Source: Arcanobacterium phocisimile
Lineage (GTDB): Bacteria; Actinomycetota; Actinomycetes; Actinomycetales; Actinomycetaceae
Length of the DNA: 64,000 nt
Assembly: GCF_016904675.1 (NCBI RefSeq)
Contig: NZ_CP070228.1
Coordinates: 1,922,001 to 1,986,000 of the forward strand
Direction: 5' to 3'
Numbering within the stretch: position 1 is the first letter of the stretch; each line of letters opens with the position of its first letter. Below the pieces are notes generated by a model. The model was not told where the DNA came from and ran no database searches. It saw nothing but the letters and a program-made list of their open reading frames with translations. The position numbers and the translations under genes are program-made. Positions 33,497 through 42,020 of this stretch are shown here, one piece after another.

Positions 33497-34075
33497 ATGT
33501 CTCTCAAGCGATTCATTTCTCGCACATTCCAAAAGTTTTCCCGCTGGGAACTACAACTTGATCCTCTTCCGCCGAAGGCTGTGGTGATTGGCGCTCCGCA
33601 TACTTCCAATTGGGATGCGATCTATATGCTGGTGGCATTTTGGCATGCTGATCGTAACTTGCGCTTCTTAGTTAAAGATTCGGTGATCCACAGTCCGCTT
33701 GGGCCGCTTGCGCGAGCAGTTGGCGCGGTTGGTGTGGATCGTAATTCGGCGCATGGGGTGGTGAGCGATATTGCTCGCCAGTTCCGCGAGTCGGACGATT
33801 TCACGCTGTGTCTGGCACCGAAGGGTACGCGCGGTAAGCGTGATACGTGGCGTTCGGGTTTCTACCATATTGCGTATGAGGCCGGAGTGCCGGTGGTTTT
33901 CGGCTTCATTGATTCACGTACTCGAACATACGGTTGGCGTGATTCATTTATGCTTACTGGCGATCGTAAAGCAGATATGGATCGAATCCGAGAATTTTAC
34001 GCAAATATTGCCGGAATCAATCCGGAACTGACATCGCAGCCGCGCCTGCGCGACGAATCCCCCGTGGAGGACTGA
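33497..34075 (+). CDS. 1-acyl-sn-glycerol-3-phosphate acyltransferase-like protein
   Basis: The 192-residue protein has VVIGAPHTSNWDAIYMLVAF (HxxxxD motif as HTSNWD), a LLFLVKDS-like RFLVKDSVIHSPLGPLARA, GVDR and the second motif LCLAPKGTRGKRDTWRSGFYHIA. It is shorter than PlsC (about 240) and of the type often seen next to housekeeping genes. I use ATG 33497, preceded by AAGGA; upstream in-frame codons overlap the DsbA-like gene. It probably acylates a lysophospholipid at the membrane. Confidence 0.82.
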   Translation: MSLKRFISRTFQKFSRWELQLDPLPPKAVVIGAPHTSNWDAIYMLVAFWHADRNLRFLVKDSVIHSPLGPLARAVGAVGVDRNSAHGVVSDIARQFRESDDFTLCLAPKGTRGKRDTWRSGFYHIAYEAGVPVVFGFIDSRTRTYGWRDSFMLTGDRKADMDRIREFYANIAGINPELTSQPRLRDESPVED

Positions 34076-34078
34076 CAC

Positions 34079-34906
34079 ATGACTCGACTTTCTACTGGTT
34101 ACACGATGCCCTCGCTTGGCTTTGGAACCTATCAGGTGCCGGAAGCTGATACCGCTAGTTTGGTACAGCAGGCGTTTGCCGTAGGTTACCGGCATATTGA
34201 TACGGCACAAATGTATGGCAATGAAACAGGCGTAGGTCGCGCACTAGTTGAATCCGGTATTCCGCGGGAGAGTATTTTTATTACGACCAAGCTCGATAAC
34301 CCGAACCATGAGGCGGATAAGGCACGCGAATCTTTCGCTCAATCGTTGCGTAACTTGCGTACTGACTATGTTGATCTGTTTTTGATTCATTGGCCGTTGC
34401 CGATGTATTACGACGGCGATTTCGTTTCGACGTTTGAAGTTTTGGAGTCTTTCATGAGTGAGGGGCGTGCCCGCTCAGTTGGTGTTTCCAATTTCGAGAT
34501 CGAACACATCGAGAAGCTGCTGGCTGCTGGGTGTTCGATGCCGGCGGTGAACCAGATCGAGATTCATCCGTATTTCCAAAACCGTGAAGTTGTTGCTTTC
34601 TGTCGTGAAATGGGGATCACTGTGGAGTCGTGGTCGCCGTTGGGACGCGGTGACGATCTCAAAGATCCGGTGATCGTGGATATTGCTCGCAAGCATAACG
34701 TGACTGCTGCTCAAGTGGTGTTGGCGTGGCATTTGGCAGAAAATTTTGTGGCTATTCCAAAATCGTCGAGTTTGGATCGGCAACGCGAAAACTTCGATTC
34801 ACTGCGCGTGACGCTGGATGGAGAAGATCTCGCGGCGATTCGTGGACTTGATCGTGGCGAGGCTGGCCGCCGCAGTCCGCACCCGAACGACTTTTCGAAG
34901 ATGTAA
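34079..34906 (+). CDS. Aldo/keto reductase
   Basis: The 275-residue protein is a standard AKR: GFGTYQVP, YRHIDTAQMYGNETGVG (catalytic Asp and Tyr), FITTKLDNPNH (Lys), LFLIHWPLP (His), SVGVSNFEIEHIEKLL, NQIEIHPYFQ, SPLGRG and IPKSSSLDRQREN. It is a NADPH-dependent carbonyl reductase, like 2,5-diketo-D-gluconate reductases. It starts 3 bp after the acyltransferase stop. The substrate is unknown. Confidence 0.92.
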   Translation: MTRLSTGYTMPSLGFGTYQVPEADTASLVQQAFAVGYRHIDTAQMYGNETGVGRALVESGIPRESIFITTKLDNPNHEADKARESFAQSLRNLRTDYVDLFLIHWPLPMYYDGDFVSTFEVLESFMSEGRARSVGVSNFEIEHIEKLLAAGCSMPAVNQIEIHPYFQNREVVAFCREMGITVESWSPLGRGDDLKDPVIVDIARKHNVTAAQVVLAWHLAENFVAIPKSSSLDRQRENFDSLRVTLDGEDLAAIRGLDRGEAGRRSPHPNDFSKM

Positions 34907-34909
34907 CCC

Positions 34910-35605
34910 ATGATTAGTGCCCGTGAAGCGTATGAACCTGCGTTAGCTTTTCTGCAACAACATTTGCTTTCTCCAGATCGTATGGTTGACGGCGAACCGG
35001 TGCGTGACGGGGCTCGACGTTACCGTTTTGAGCATAGCCAGCGGGTGGCACGTATTGGCAGGCTAGTTGCTGACGGCGAAGGCTTTGATGCTGATTTGTT
35101 GGCGTTAGGGTGCTTGCTCCATGATGTGGGTAAATTCGACGCAGAACGGGCTGTTGACCATGGGCGTGCTGGCGCGTTGATAGCCGATAAGTTTTTAACC
35201 GAGCTGGGTTTGCCTAGTGCTCAACGGTTAGAGATTGTTCAAGGTATCGCTATGCATACTGACGATCTGTGGAATCCGCGTACCGACGACGAAGGCACAT
35301 CTTACGATGTTCATGGTAATCCGTATTTGGTGTTCGATAGCGAGCCGAGTTTGTTGGCGCGTTCGATCGGGGATTGCGATAATATCGACCGCTTCGGTGC
35401 TTACCGGGTGGCAGATACGTTGAAATATATTCGCTTCATGGAACTTCCTACAGCCGAGCAGCGCACCTGGTTAGCTGGCTATCGTGGCAAGCTCGATTGG
35501 TTGTGGAACCAGCCGTGCGCAACAGCCACCGCTACCCGGTTGTGGCGGGAAGCGGTCGATGTGCAACGTTCATTCTTTGCCCGATTGGCGGAAGAAATCG
35601 GTTAA
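34910..35605 (+). CDS. HD-domain hydrolase
   Basis: The 231-residue protein has an HD phosphohydrolase motif set: RFEHSQRVARIGRLVA (His), LALGCLLHDVGKFD (His-Asp), DHGRAGALIAD (His) and RSIGDCDNIDRFGAYRV (Asp). It probably hydrolyses phosphate from a nucleotide or similar compound. It is the last gene of the plus-strand run, 3 bp after the AKR stop, and converges with dnaB 12 bp away. Transcripts from both sides meet here; I see no strong hairpin between them. Confidence 0.82.
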   Translation: MISAREAYEPALAFLQQHLLSPDRMVDGEPVRDGARRYRFEHSQRVARIGRLVADGEGFDADLLALGCLLHDVGKFDAERAVDHGRAGALIADKFLTELGLPSAQRLEIVQGIAMHTDDLWNPRTDDEGTSYDVHGNPYLVFDSEPSLLARSIGDCDNIDRFGAYRVADTLKYIRFMELPTAEQRTWLAGYRGKLDWLWNQPCATATATRLWREAVDVQRSFFARLAEEIG

Positions 35606-35617
35606 TCGGCGAGCTGT

Positions 35618-36973
35618 TTAGTAATCGTCGGCGGAAGCGTAGTTCGCGAAGCGAGTCAACGAGCCTTGGAATTCGAGCTCGATATCGTCTGATGTTGGGC
35701 CTGATCGGTTCTTCCCGACGATAATCTGGGCTGGCGGCAAGGCGCCCATCTCGTCACGTTCTTTTGGACGATTAATGAGGATAACGACGTCGGCGTCCTG
35801 CTCCAACGAACCTGATTCACGCAGATCCGATACTTGTGGCTTCTTCGAGTCGCGACGTTCAGTTTCACGGTTCAACTGGGCGATAGCGATAATTGGAATC
35901 TCGAGTTCTTTCGCCAATAGTTTGATGGAACGTGAGAATTCTGAGACTTCTTGCTGGCGCGATTCCGGGCTACGTCCGCCAGAGGTGAGCAGCTGGAGAT
36001 AGTCGATAACGATCATTTCGATTCCGTGCTGTTGGCGCATCCGCCGTGCCTTGGATCGAATTTCCATCATGGTCAGGTTTGGTGAATCGTCGACGAAAAG
36101 TGGCGCTTCAGCGATGCGTTCTAGGGTGCGCGAGATGCGTTCCCAGTCGCGCTGTTCGAGTTCGCCGCCGATGAGTTTCGATAGCCATACTTCGGATTCG
36201 GCAGCCAACATACGCATCGCTAATTCGTTGCGGTTCATTTCGAGGGAGAAGAATGCGACTGGCTTATTGTCTTTGATCGCGATATGGCGGCAGAAGTCCA
36301 TAGCGAGCGTCGTTTTACCCATACCTGGGCGGGCAGCGACGATAATCATTTGGTTGGGTCGCAGGCCAAGAAGAACTTTATCAAGATCGTGGAAGCCGGT
36401 AGCTAGGCCAGCTAGTTGACCGTCTCGTGCAGAGTTCATTTCGAGTTCTTCGACGAGGCCGGGGATGATGGTGCGAAGTTGTGCGTAATCGTTTGACGAT
36501 TTCGATTCGCTCATCGCATAGACTTCGGATTGGGCGAGGTTGAGTAGTTCGGTGACGTCGCCGCCGTCGGTGGTGTATCCTAACTGTGCGATTCTGGTTC
36601 CGGTTTCAACGAGCCGGCGTAGCATTGCCTGATCGCGAACAATTTGGGCGTAATAGGATGCGTTTGCTGCGGTGGGTACTGCGGATACGAGATCGTGGAG
36701 AACTGCGCGGCCACCGACTTGTTCGAGAAGCCCTTGACGTTGAAGCTCTGCGGCGACTGTGATGGCATCCGCTGGTTGGCCGGTGCCGAATAAGTTGAGA
36801 ATAGTGGTGTATATAGTGGCGTGTGCTGGGCGATAGAAATCTTTTGCGTCAAGCATTTCGAGGACGTCAGCTAGGGCGTCTTTACTGAGCATCATTCCGC
36901 CGAGAACTGAGCGCTCTGCTTCAATATCGTGTGGTGGCGTACGTTCATACTGCGAGTTCGACATATCACTCAC
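35618..36973 (-). CDS. dnaB: Replicative DNA helicase DnaB
   Basis: The start is GTG 36973, with GAGGAATT seven bases upstream; it gives 451 residues. The N-terminal domain is PPHDIEAERSVLGGMMLSKD, followed by the RecA-like domain with Walker A ARPGMGKTTLAMDF (about residue 218), FSLEMNRNELAMRM, Walker B IEMIVIDYLQLL and AQLNRETERR, and DADVVILINR. It forms the hexamer that unwinds DNA ahead of the replisome. No intein is present. The region upstream is packed with DnaA boxes, so DnaA may affect its expression. Confidence 0.95.
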   Translation of the reverse strand: MSDMSNSQYERTPPHDIEAERSVLGGMMLSKDALADVLEMLDAKDFYRPAHATIYTTILNLFGTGQPADAITVAAELQRQGLLEQVGGRAVLHDLVSAVPTAANASYYAQIVRDQAMLRRLVETGTRIAQLGYTTDGGDVTELLNLAQSEVYAMSESKSSNDYAQLRTIIPGLVEELEMNSARDGQLAGLATGFHDLDKVLLGLRPNQMIIVAARPGMGKTTLAMDFCRHIAIKDNKPVAFFSLEMNRNELAMRMLAAESEVWLSKLIGGELEQRDWERISRTLERIAEAPLFVDDSPNLTMMEIRSKARRMRQQHGIEMIVIDYLQLLTSGGRSPESRQQEVSEFSRSIKLLAKELEIPIIAIAQLNRETERRDSKKPQVSDLRESGSLEQDADVVILINRPKERDEMGALPPAQIIVGKNRSGPTSDDIELEFQGSLTRFANYASADDY

Positions 36974-37104
36974 GATAATTCCTCTATCACTAACTGTTTG
37001 GCTTCTTCTAGGTGCAGCTACGAGCACGTATTCGACGTCTGCGGATGTCCCCTGCTTGTCACATCAGTTTCGAGTCGTGCTTTACCTCTGGTAATTATTG
37101 CCTA

Positions 37105-37338
37105 TTTTCCACAAAATTGCTGTCGTTATCCGCATACCTACCTAAAGATATCCACAGGCCTGCGAGTACTTGAAGTTTTTATGTGGACAAGTTCCGTGGA
37201 TTTGTGTATAAACCTGTGGTTAACTACATTAGTTATCCACAGAATTTCACAATTTTATCCACGTGTGTGGAATAGTTTCGCAGATTCGGCGAAACTTCGC
37301 CAGAAATTTCTCCACGAATGTGGATAACCTGTGGTTAT
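37105..37338. other. DnaA-box cluster between dnaB and a MATE gene
   Basis: Near-consensus 9-mers on both strands: TTTTCCACA 37105, ATATCCACA 37148, TTGTCCACA (minus) 37182, TTATACACA (minus) 37203, TTAACCACA (minus) 37215, TTATCCACA 37233, TTATCCACG 37255, TTATCCACA (minus) 37319 and ATAACCACA (minus) 37330. The whole 37028-37479 gap is AT-rich and has no gene. It may regulate dnaB, titrate DnaA, or be part of an origin. The usual origin beside dnaA would be expected beyond the right edge, after yidC-rnpA-rpmH. Confidence 0.7.
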
Positions 37339-37479
37339 TTCGAACATTTCTTGCAAGATATATTCACAAATAGACATCAACCACTTTAAGTTTTCGTGTG
37401 TCGTCGACGTCGTCGGTGTTTCGGTAGGCTGGAACTAACAACCCTGACCACACTAACCCAACAGATTTGAGGACTCCCC

Positions 37480-38811
37480 TTGTCTCGCAACGAACTTGCC
37501 GATGTTGACGCATCCATTATTCGGCTCGCTTTACCCTCACTCGGTGCGTTGCTCGCAGAACCACTGCTTGTCGCCGTCGACACGACGATGATCGGCAGAC
37601 TCCCCGGTACTGCACCACTGGCGGGACTCTCACTCGCCTCCACAATTCTGACGACACTTGTTGGGTTATGTATTTTCCTCACCTATGCAACGACTGCAGC
37701 TACTGCGCGCGCTGTCGGTGCAGGGAATAAAAGCCAAGGTTATCGATACGGAATCGACGGCATGTGGCTTGCAGCTGGACTAGGAGCCTTCCTCGGCGCT
37801 GTTCTTTACTTTGGCGGCCCGATGATCATCAGTTGGTTTGGTCCAGACCCGGCAGTCAGTACCCAAGCGGTGGCGTATCTCCACGCAAGTTCCTGGGGGC
37901 TACCCGGAATGCTCATTGTGTTGGCAGCTACAGGCACCTTACGGGGATTTGCTGATGCTCGTACACCATTCAAAGTTGCCACCGGTGGAGCCCTAGCAAA
38001 CATTCCAATTAACGCATTACTGATCTACGTATTCGGATGGGGAATTATTGGAGCTGGACTTGGTACCGCGTTGGCTCAAACTAGTATGGCGTTGGTGTTA
38101 ATCGTCATTATTGCTCGGCGAGCACGTGCAGAACATACTTCTCTGCTGGCTTCCGGAGCGGGCGTATTGGGCTCCTTAGCCCAGGCAATACCACTAATTA
38201 TTCGTACCTTGTCGTTACGTGCCGCGATTCTCCTGCTGATTGCTGGTGCTTCTGGGCTTGGGACGGTTGCGTTGGCAACAAATCAGATCGTCATGACTGT
38301 GTGGAATTTTATGTCTTACGGGCTAGATTCGCTGGCCACGGCTGCCCAAATTTTGGTTGGCCAAGCACTTGGTCTCAAGCAGCCGAAAACTGTCAGGCAC
38401 GTTCTCAATCGGTGTATGCTGTGGGGGCTGTGGGTCGGTATTGGTCTAGGTGTGATCGTTGCTGGACTATCGTTCGTCGTACCGTCAATCATGACGACTG
38501 ATGGTGACGTGCAAAGCCTCTCTCGTACCGTACTGTGGATTGCCAGTATTGCGATCCCTCTAGCGTCGATTGCTTTTATGCTCGACGGGATACTCATCGG
38601 TGCTGGCGACACGAACCGTCTAGCGTGGTACATGCTGGCAACTCTTGCTGCTTTTTCTCCAATTGCGGGAATCATTCTGTGGAATCCACAGTGGTTCACT
38701 CAAACATCCGGTATGGCAGTACTCTGGCTCGGGTATGGGGGCGTGACGATGGCTGTTCGTGCAGGTACTCAATTTGTTCGCACCCGCGGGACCGAGTGGA
38801 TGCATTTATAA
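37480..38811 (+). CDS. MATE-family exporter (DinF/NorM type)
   Basis: The 443-residue protein has about twelve membrane segments in two halves. It starts LALPSLGALLAEPLLVAVDTTMIGRLPG, the MATE N-terminus, with AGLSLASTILTTLVGLCIFLTYATTAATARAVGAG next and a second-half ATNQIVMTVWNFMSYGLDSLATAAQILVGQALG. It would export a cationic compound using a Na+ or H+ gradient. The start is TTG 37480 with GAGG eight bases upstream. It is divergent from dnaB and ends at a strong terminator shared with the surface-protein gene. Confidence 0.9.
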   Translation: MSRNELADVDASIIRLALPSLGALLAEPLLVAVDTTMIGRLPGTAPLAGLSLASTILTTLVGLCIFLTYATTAATARAVGAGNKSQGYRYGIDGMWLAAGLGAFLGAVLYFGGPMIISWFGPDPAVSTQAVAYLHASSWGLPGMLIVLAATGTLRGFADARTPFKVATGGALANIPINALLIYVFGWGIIGAGLGTALAQTSMALVLIVIIARRARAEHTSLLASGAGVLGSLAQAIPLIIRTLSLRAAILLLIAGASGLGTVALATNQIVMTVWNFMSYGLDSLATAAQILVGQALGLKQPKTVRHVLNRCMLWGLWVGIGLGVIVAGLSFVVPSIMTTDGDVQSLSRTVLWIASIAIPLASIAFMLDGILIGAGDTNRLAWYMLATLAAFSPIAGIILWNPQWFTQTSGMAVLWLGYGGVTMAVRAGTQFVRTRGTEWMHL

Positions 38812-38817
38812 ATACCA

Positions 38818-38865
38818 ATGCAAAGGGTGGGCATGAACTTTTTCGTTCATGCCCACCCTTTGCAT
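38818..38865. terminator. Bidirectional terminator between MATE and surface-protein genes
   Basis: A perfect 21-bp stem (ATGCAAAGGGTGGGCATGAA... and its complement) with a 6-nt T-rich loop lies between the two convergent stop codons at 38811 and 38897. Confidence 0.8.
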
Positions 38866-38896
38866 TAACTAGCGATTACTCGCTTGTCTGGTGAGG

Positions 38897-41683
38897 TCAG
38901 CTGTTCTTGCGACGGCGCACTGCGAATGCACCGGCAAGGAGCGAGCCTAGTCCGATTGCTACCAAACCAGCAATATTAAGACCAGTCTTAGCTAGCTTTT
39001 CCTTAATAGTTGGAGCAACTGGGGTTTCAGCCACGGTCACTGTGATGGTGTCGAGGACGTTGCCGTCCTTGTCCTTCACGGTAACGATGATCTTGTCGCC
39101 AGGCTTTGCATTGTCATTGATGGTTACCTTAATGGAGCCATCCTTGTCAAGCATACCCTTACCAGGACCTTCAGTCTCGATGGTTGTACCACCAGGAACA
39201 TCGCCACCAATATTTGGAACGGCAATCTCGTCACCTGCGTGACCAGTCTTGTCTTCCCAGTTTGGCGCAGCTGGGCCTTCGGTGGTCTTGATCTTTCCGG
39301 AGTCCTTAACGATTAGAGTGTTTGCACCCTTGTCGCCGTCTGGACGCTTGGATTCAATCGTGATTGTGTAGTCGCCATCCTTTGTCTCGGTTGGGGTGCC
39401 AGAGATGACACAGCCCTTACCTTCGACGTACTTGATGGTCAGGCCTGTAGCAAGACCTTCAGCCTTGCATACAAGGTCGGTAGCCTTTCCAGGATTCTGG
39501 ATTGGGATAACAATGTCCTTGATTGGAGTATCAATCTGACCGTTGATGGTTGGAAGGTCACCTTCCACGGAAGGTGCTAGAGCACAACCATTCTTGTCAA
39601 CCTTGGCACCTGCAGGAGTATCAGCACACTGATCCTCACCAGGCTGCGGATTAGCAGGATCCTTCGGATCAGGAACACCATCACCATCAGAATCCTTCTT
39701 AGCAGTATCTGGGTTCACGTCTAGAGCTGGAAGAGTGATATTCACCTTTCCATGCTTCACAATCGGAGTACCAGCACTCTTATCACCGTCAGGCTTAGTA
39801 AACTCAACCGTCACAGCGAAAAGCTGGTTCTGAGTCGTGTCTTCAGTTGGAGTACCAGAGATAACACAGCCACCCTTAGCCTTATCATAAGTAACCGTCA
39901 AACCATCAGGAAGATCCGTGGCCTTACATACAAGGCCGGTAGCCTTACCAGGATTCTCAACAGGAACGACAACCGGAGTAATCTCCTTGCCCTTCTCACC
40001 CTTCACCTCAGGAACATCACCAACGGAAGGTGCTAGAGCACAACCATTCTTGTCAACCTTGGCACCTGCAGGAGTATCAGCACACTGATCCTCACCAGGC
40101 TGCGGATTAGCAGGATCTGGGTTCACGTCTAGAGCTGGAAGAGTGATATTCACCTTTCCATGCTTCACAATCGGAGTACCAGCACTCTTATCACCGTCAG
40201 GCTTAGTAAACTCAACCGTCACAGCGAAAAGCTGGTTCTGAGTCGTGTCTTCAGTTGGAGTACCAGAGATAACACAGCCACCCTTAGCCTTATCATAAGT
40301 AACCGTCAAACCATCAGGAAGATCCGTGGCCTTACATACAAGGCCGGTAGCCTTACCAGGATTCTCAACAGGAACGACAACCGGAGTAATCTCCTTGCCC
40401 TTCTCACCCTTCACCTCACGAACATCACCAACGGAAGGTGCTAGAGCACAACCATTCTTGTCAACCTTGGCACCTGCAGGAGTATCAGCACACTGATCCT
40501 CACCAGGCTGCGGATTAGCAGGATCCTTCGGATCAGGAACACCATCACCATCAGAATCACCCGGAACTGGGACAATAATGTTAGCAATGCCATCCTTAGT
40601 TACAATACCCGGACCTTTGACACCATCAGGCTTCTTGTAGTGAAGAAAAACAGTAACAGTAACAGGACCATCAGTAGCTTCAGTAGGAGTACCAGAAACA
40701 ACACAGCCATTACCATCTTCGTTGAGCTTAATCATTAACCCGTCAGGGAGTCCTGCAATTGAACAAACAAGACCGGTAGCCTTACCAAGATTCTCGATCG
40801 GGATAGTGATCGGATTGATCAACTTATCCTTTTCGCCATTGATTGTAGGAACATCACCAACGGAAGGTGCTAGAGCACAACCGTTTTCGTCAACCTTGGC
40901 ACCTGCAGGAGTATCAGCACACTGATCCTCACCAGGCTGTGGATTAGCAGGATCATCCTTCGGATCAGGAACACCATTACCATCAGAATCAGGCTTAGCC
41001 ACAACAGTAACAGTAATCGTGTGTATCACATTATTCTGGCGACCAACAATATCAACTGTAATCTTCTCACCAGGTTTAGCAGTTGGGAACGCACTGATAC
41101 GAACAGTACCATCTTTCCCCATACTTGCCGTACCATTATTGGATAGATTTCCAATATGAGAACCCTCTGGTACTGGCCCTCCCTTGTTTTCAAAGGTAAT
41201 CTCGCCACCAGGAACAACAGTTCCTTCCTTATCCCACATTGGAGCCTTTTGCGCCACAACAAACTTAGCATTGAGGCTTTCACTACCACCATTATTTGGA
41301 TATGTCACAACAACTGGAACCGTAAAAGTCGTTCCAGCATCTGCTTCCACCGGAGTATCCTTTTTATAAGCACCGATGTTATATGTCGACGCACCACCCT
41401 CTCGGCTACCTTCAATTCGCACAGTACCGGTGATTGTACGTGGATCTTTCGGATTAGCAACTGCAGATTCGATAACTTCCTGACCAAGATAACTATCTGA
41501 ATCACTTGCTAATGGCTGATTAGCAGTGAGTAAGTTGGTCGCTGCGTAGGAGGTAGAGCTTAAAGCTCCGGATAAGAACATACCGCTAAGCAAACCTACT
41601 GTTCCCAGTAAGGCCACTGGCTTACGCCAGCGCTTAACAGATATGCCCCCCAGACTGTATCTATTTGTTAAATTTAATGACAC
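38897..41683 (-). CDS. Large LAKTG cell-wall-anchored repeat protein
   Basis: The 928-residue protein has a signal peptide (RWRKPVALLGTVGLLSGMFL to SYA), then a Rib-like domain (APMWDKEGTVVPGGEI to TITVTVVAK). Next come four units, each of a calcium-type linker (DSDGDGVPDPKDPANPQPG, CADTPAGAKVDKNGCALAPS) plus an Ig-like domain with two cysteines (GLVCxxxxLPDGL, GCVISGTPTE). A second Rib-like domain (APNWEDKTGHAGDEI) and the sortase signal LAKTGLNIAG, a hydrophobic segment and RRRKNS follow. It is probably a surface adhesin linked to peptidoglycan. The GTG start at 41683 follows AGGAAGGA. Confidence 0.88.
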   Translation of the reverse strand: MSLNLTNRYSLGGISVKRWRKPVALLGTVGLLSGMFLSGALSSTSYAATNLLTANQPLASDSDSYLGQEVIESAVANPKDPRTITGTVRIEGSREGGASTYNIGAYKKDTPVEADAGTTFTVPVVVTYPNNGGSESLNAKFVVAQKAPMWDKEGTVVPGGEITFENKGGPVPEGSHIGNLSNNGTASMGKDGTVRISAFPTAKPGEKITVDIVGRQNNVIHTITVTVVAKPDSDGNGVPDPKDDPANPQPGEDQCADTPAGAKVDENGCALAPSVGDVPTINGEKDKLINPITIPIENLGKATGLVCSIAGLPDGLMIKLNEDGNGCVVSGTPTEATDGPVTVTVFLHYKKPDGVKGPGIVTKDGIANIIVPVPGDSDGDGVPDPKDPANPQPGEDQCADTPAGAKVDKNGCALAPSVGDVREVKGEKGKEITPVVVPVENPGKATGLVCKATDLPDGLTVTYDKAKGGCVISGTPTEDTTQNQLFAVTVEFTKPDGDKSAGTPIVKHGKVNITLPALDVNPDPANPQPGEDQCADTPAGAKVDKNGCALAPSVGDVPEVKGEKGKEITPVVVPVENPGKATGLVCKATDLPDGLTVTYDKAKGGCVISGTPTEDTTQNQLFAVTVEFTKPDGDKSAGTPIVKHGKVNITLPALDVNPDTAKKDSDGDGVPDPKDPANPQPGEDQCADTPAGAKVDKNGCALAPSVEGDLPTINGQIDTPIKDIVIPIQNPGKATDLVCKAEGLATGLTIKYVEGKGCVISGTPTETKDGDYTITIESKRPDGDKGANTLIVKDSGKIKTTEGPAAPNWEDKTGHAGDEIAVPNIGGDVPGGTTIETEGPGKGMLDKDGSIKVTINDNAKPGDKIIVTVKDKDGNVLDTITVTVAETPVAPTIKEKLAKTGLNIAGLVAIGLGSLLAGAFAVRRRKNS
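39708..40523. repeat. Two tandem 408-bp repeats in the surface-protein gene
   Basis: Copies at 39708-40115 and 40116-40523 are offset by exactly 408 bp (136 codons) and look almost identical; I see one difference, CTCAGG versus CTCACG near the ends. More diverged units flank them. Near-identity implies recent duplication or gene conversion. Confidence 0.9.
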
Positions 41684-42020
41684 TCGTAGTGTTCCTTCCT
41701 AATAAATACTCAACTGAGTCTTGAAATCTAGGATCTGGGAGACAGCGATCCTTTACCGCTATGCCTAGAGACCATTACAACGACATCGCTCCCTTTTTAC
41801 CCTCAAAAAATCAATCCTGAGAATGACGCACGTGATATGTCTCAGTTCTTAGGGCTACTATCTCAAAAACCTATGGAATCTCGATAAACATACGTAAAGA
41901 CAGATACTTAATGTTCGCATATAGGGAAAGGTAGTTCAATTCATTTTCTTGCGCTAGTGCGGAAAAACATATTTCCATACTATCTCAACGCTTACCTTAC
42001 AAACAGTTGTAGTACAACAG
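41684..42020. other. Upstream region of the large surface-protein gene
   Basis: This 337-bp stretch has no gene. It holds AGGAAGGA in front of the GTG start. The minus strand reads through a possible structured segment at 41720-41800 in which GGATC at 41731 can pair with GATCC at 41747. I do not recognise a known riboswitch. Promoter elements are not clear. Confidence 0.4.

Noticed and set aside
37028-37479. Calling the DnaA-box cluster oriC outright
   Set aside because: dnaA and dnaN are not here, and the order parB-parA-rsmG-jag-yidC points to an origin beyond the right edge. It is kept as an origin-like cluster only.
39752-40444. Two identical plus-strand frames of 94 codons in the surface-protein region
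   Set aside because: Antisense shadows of the 408-bp coding repeat.
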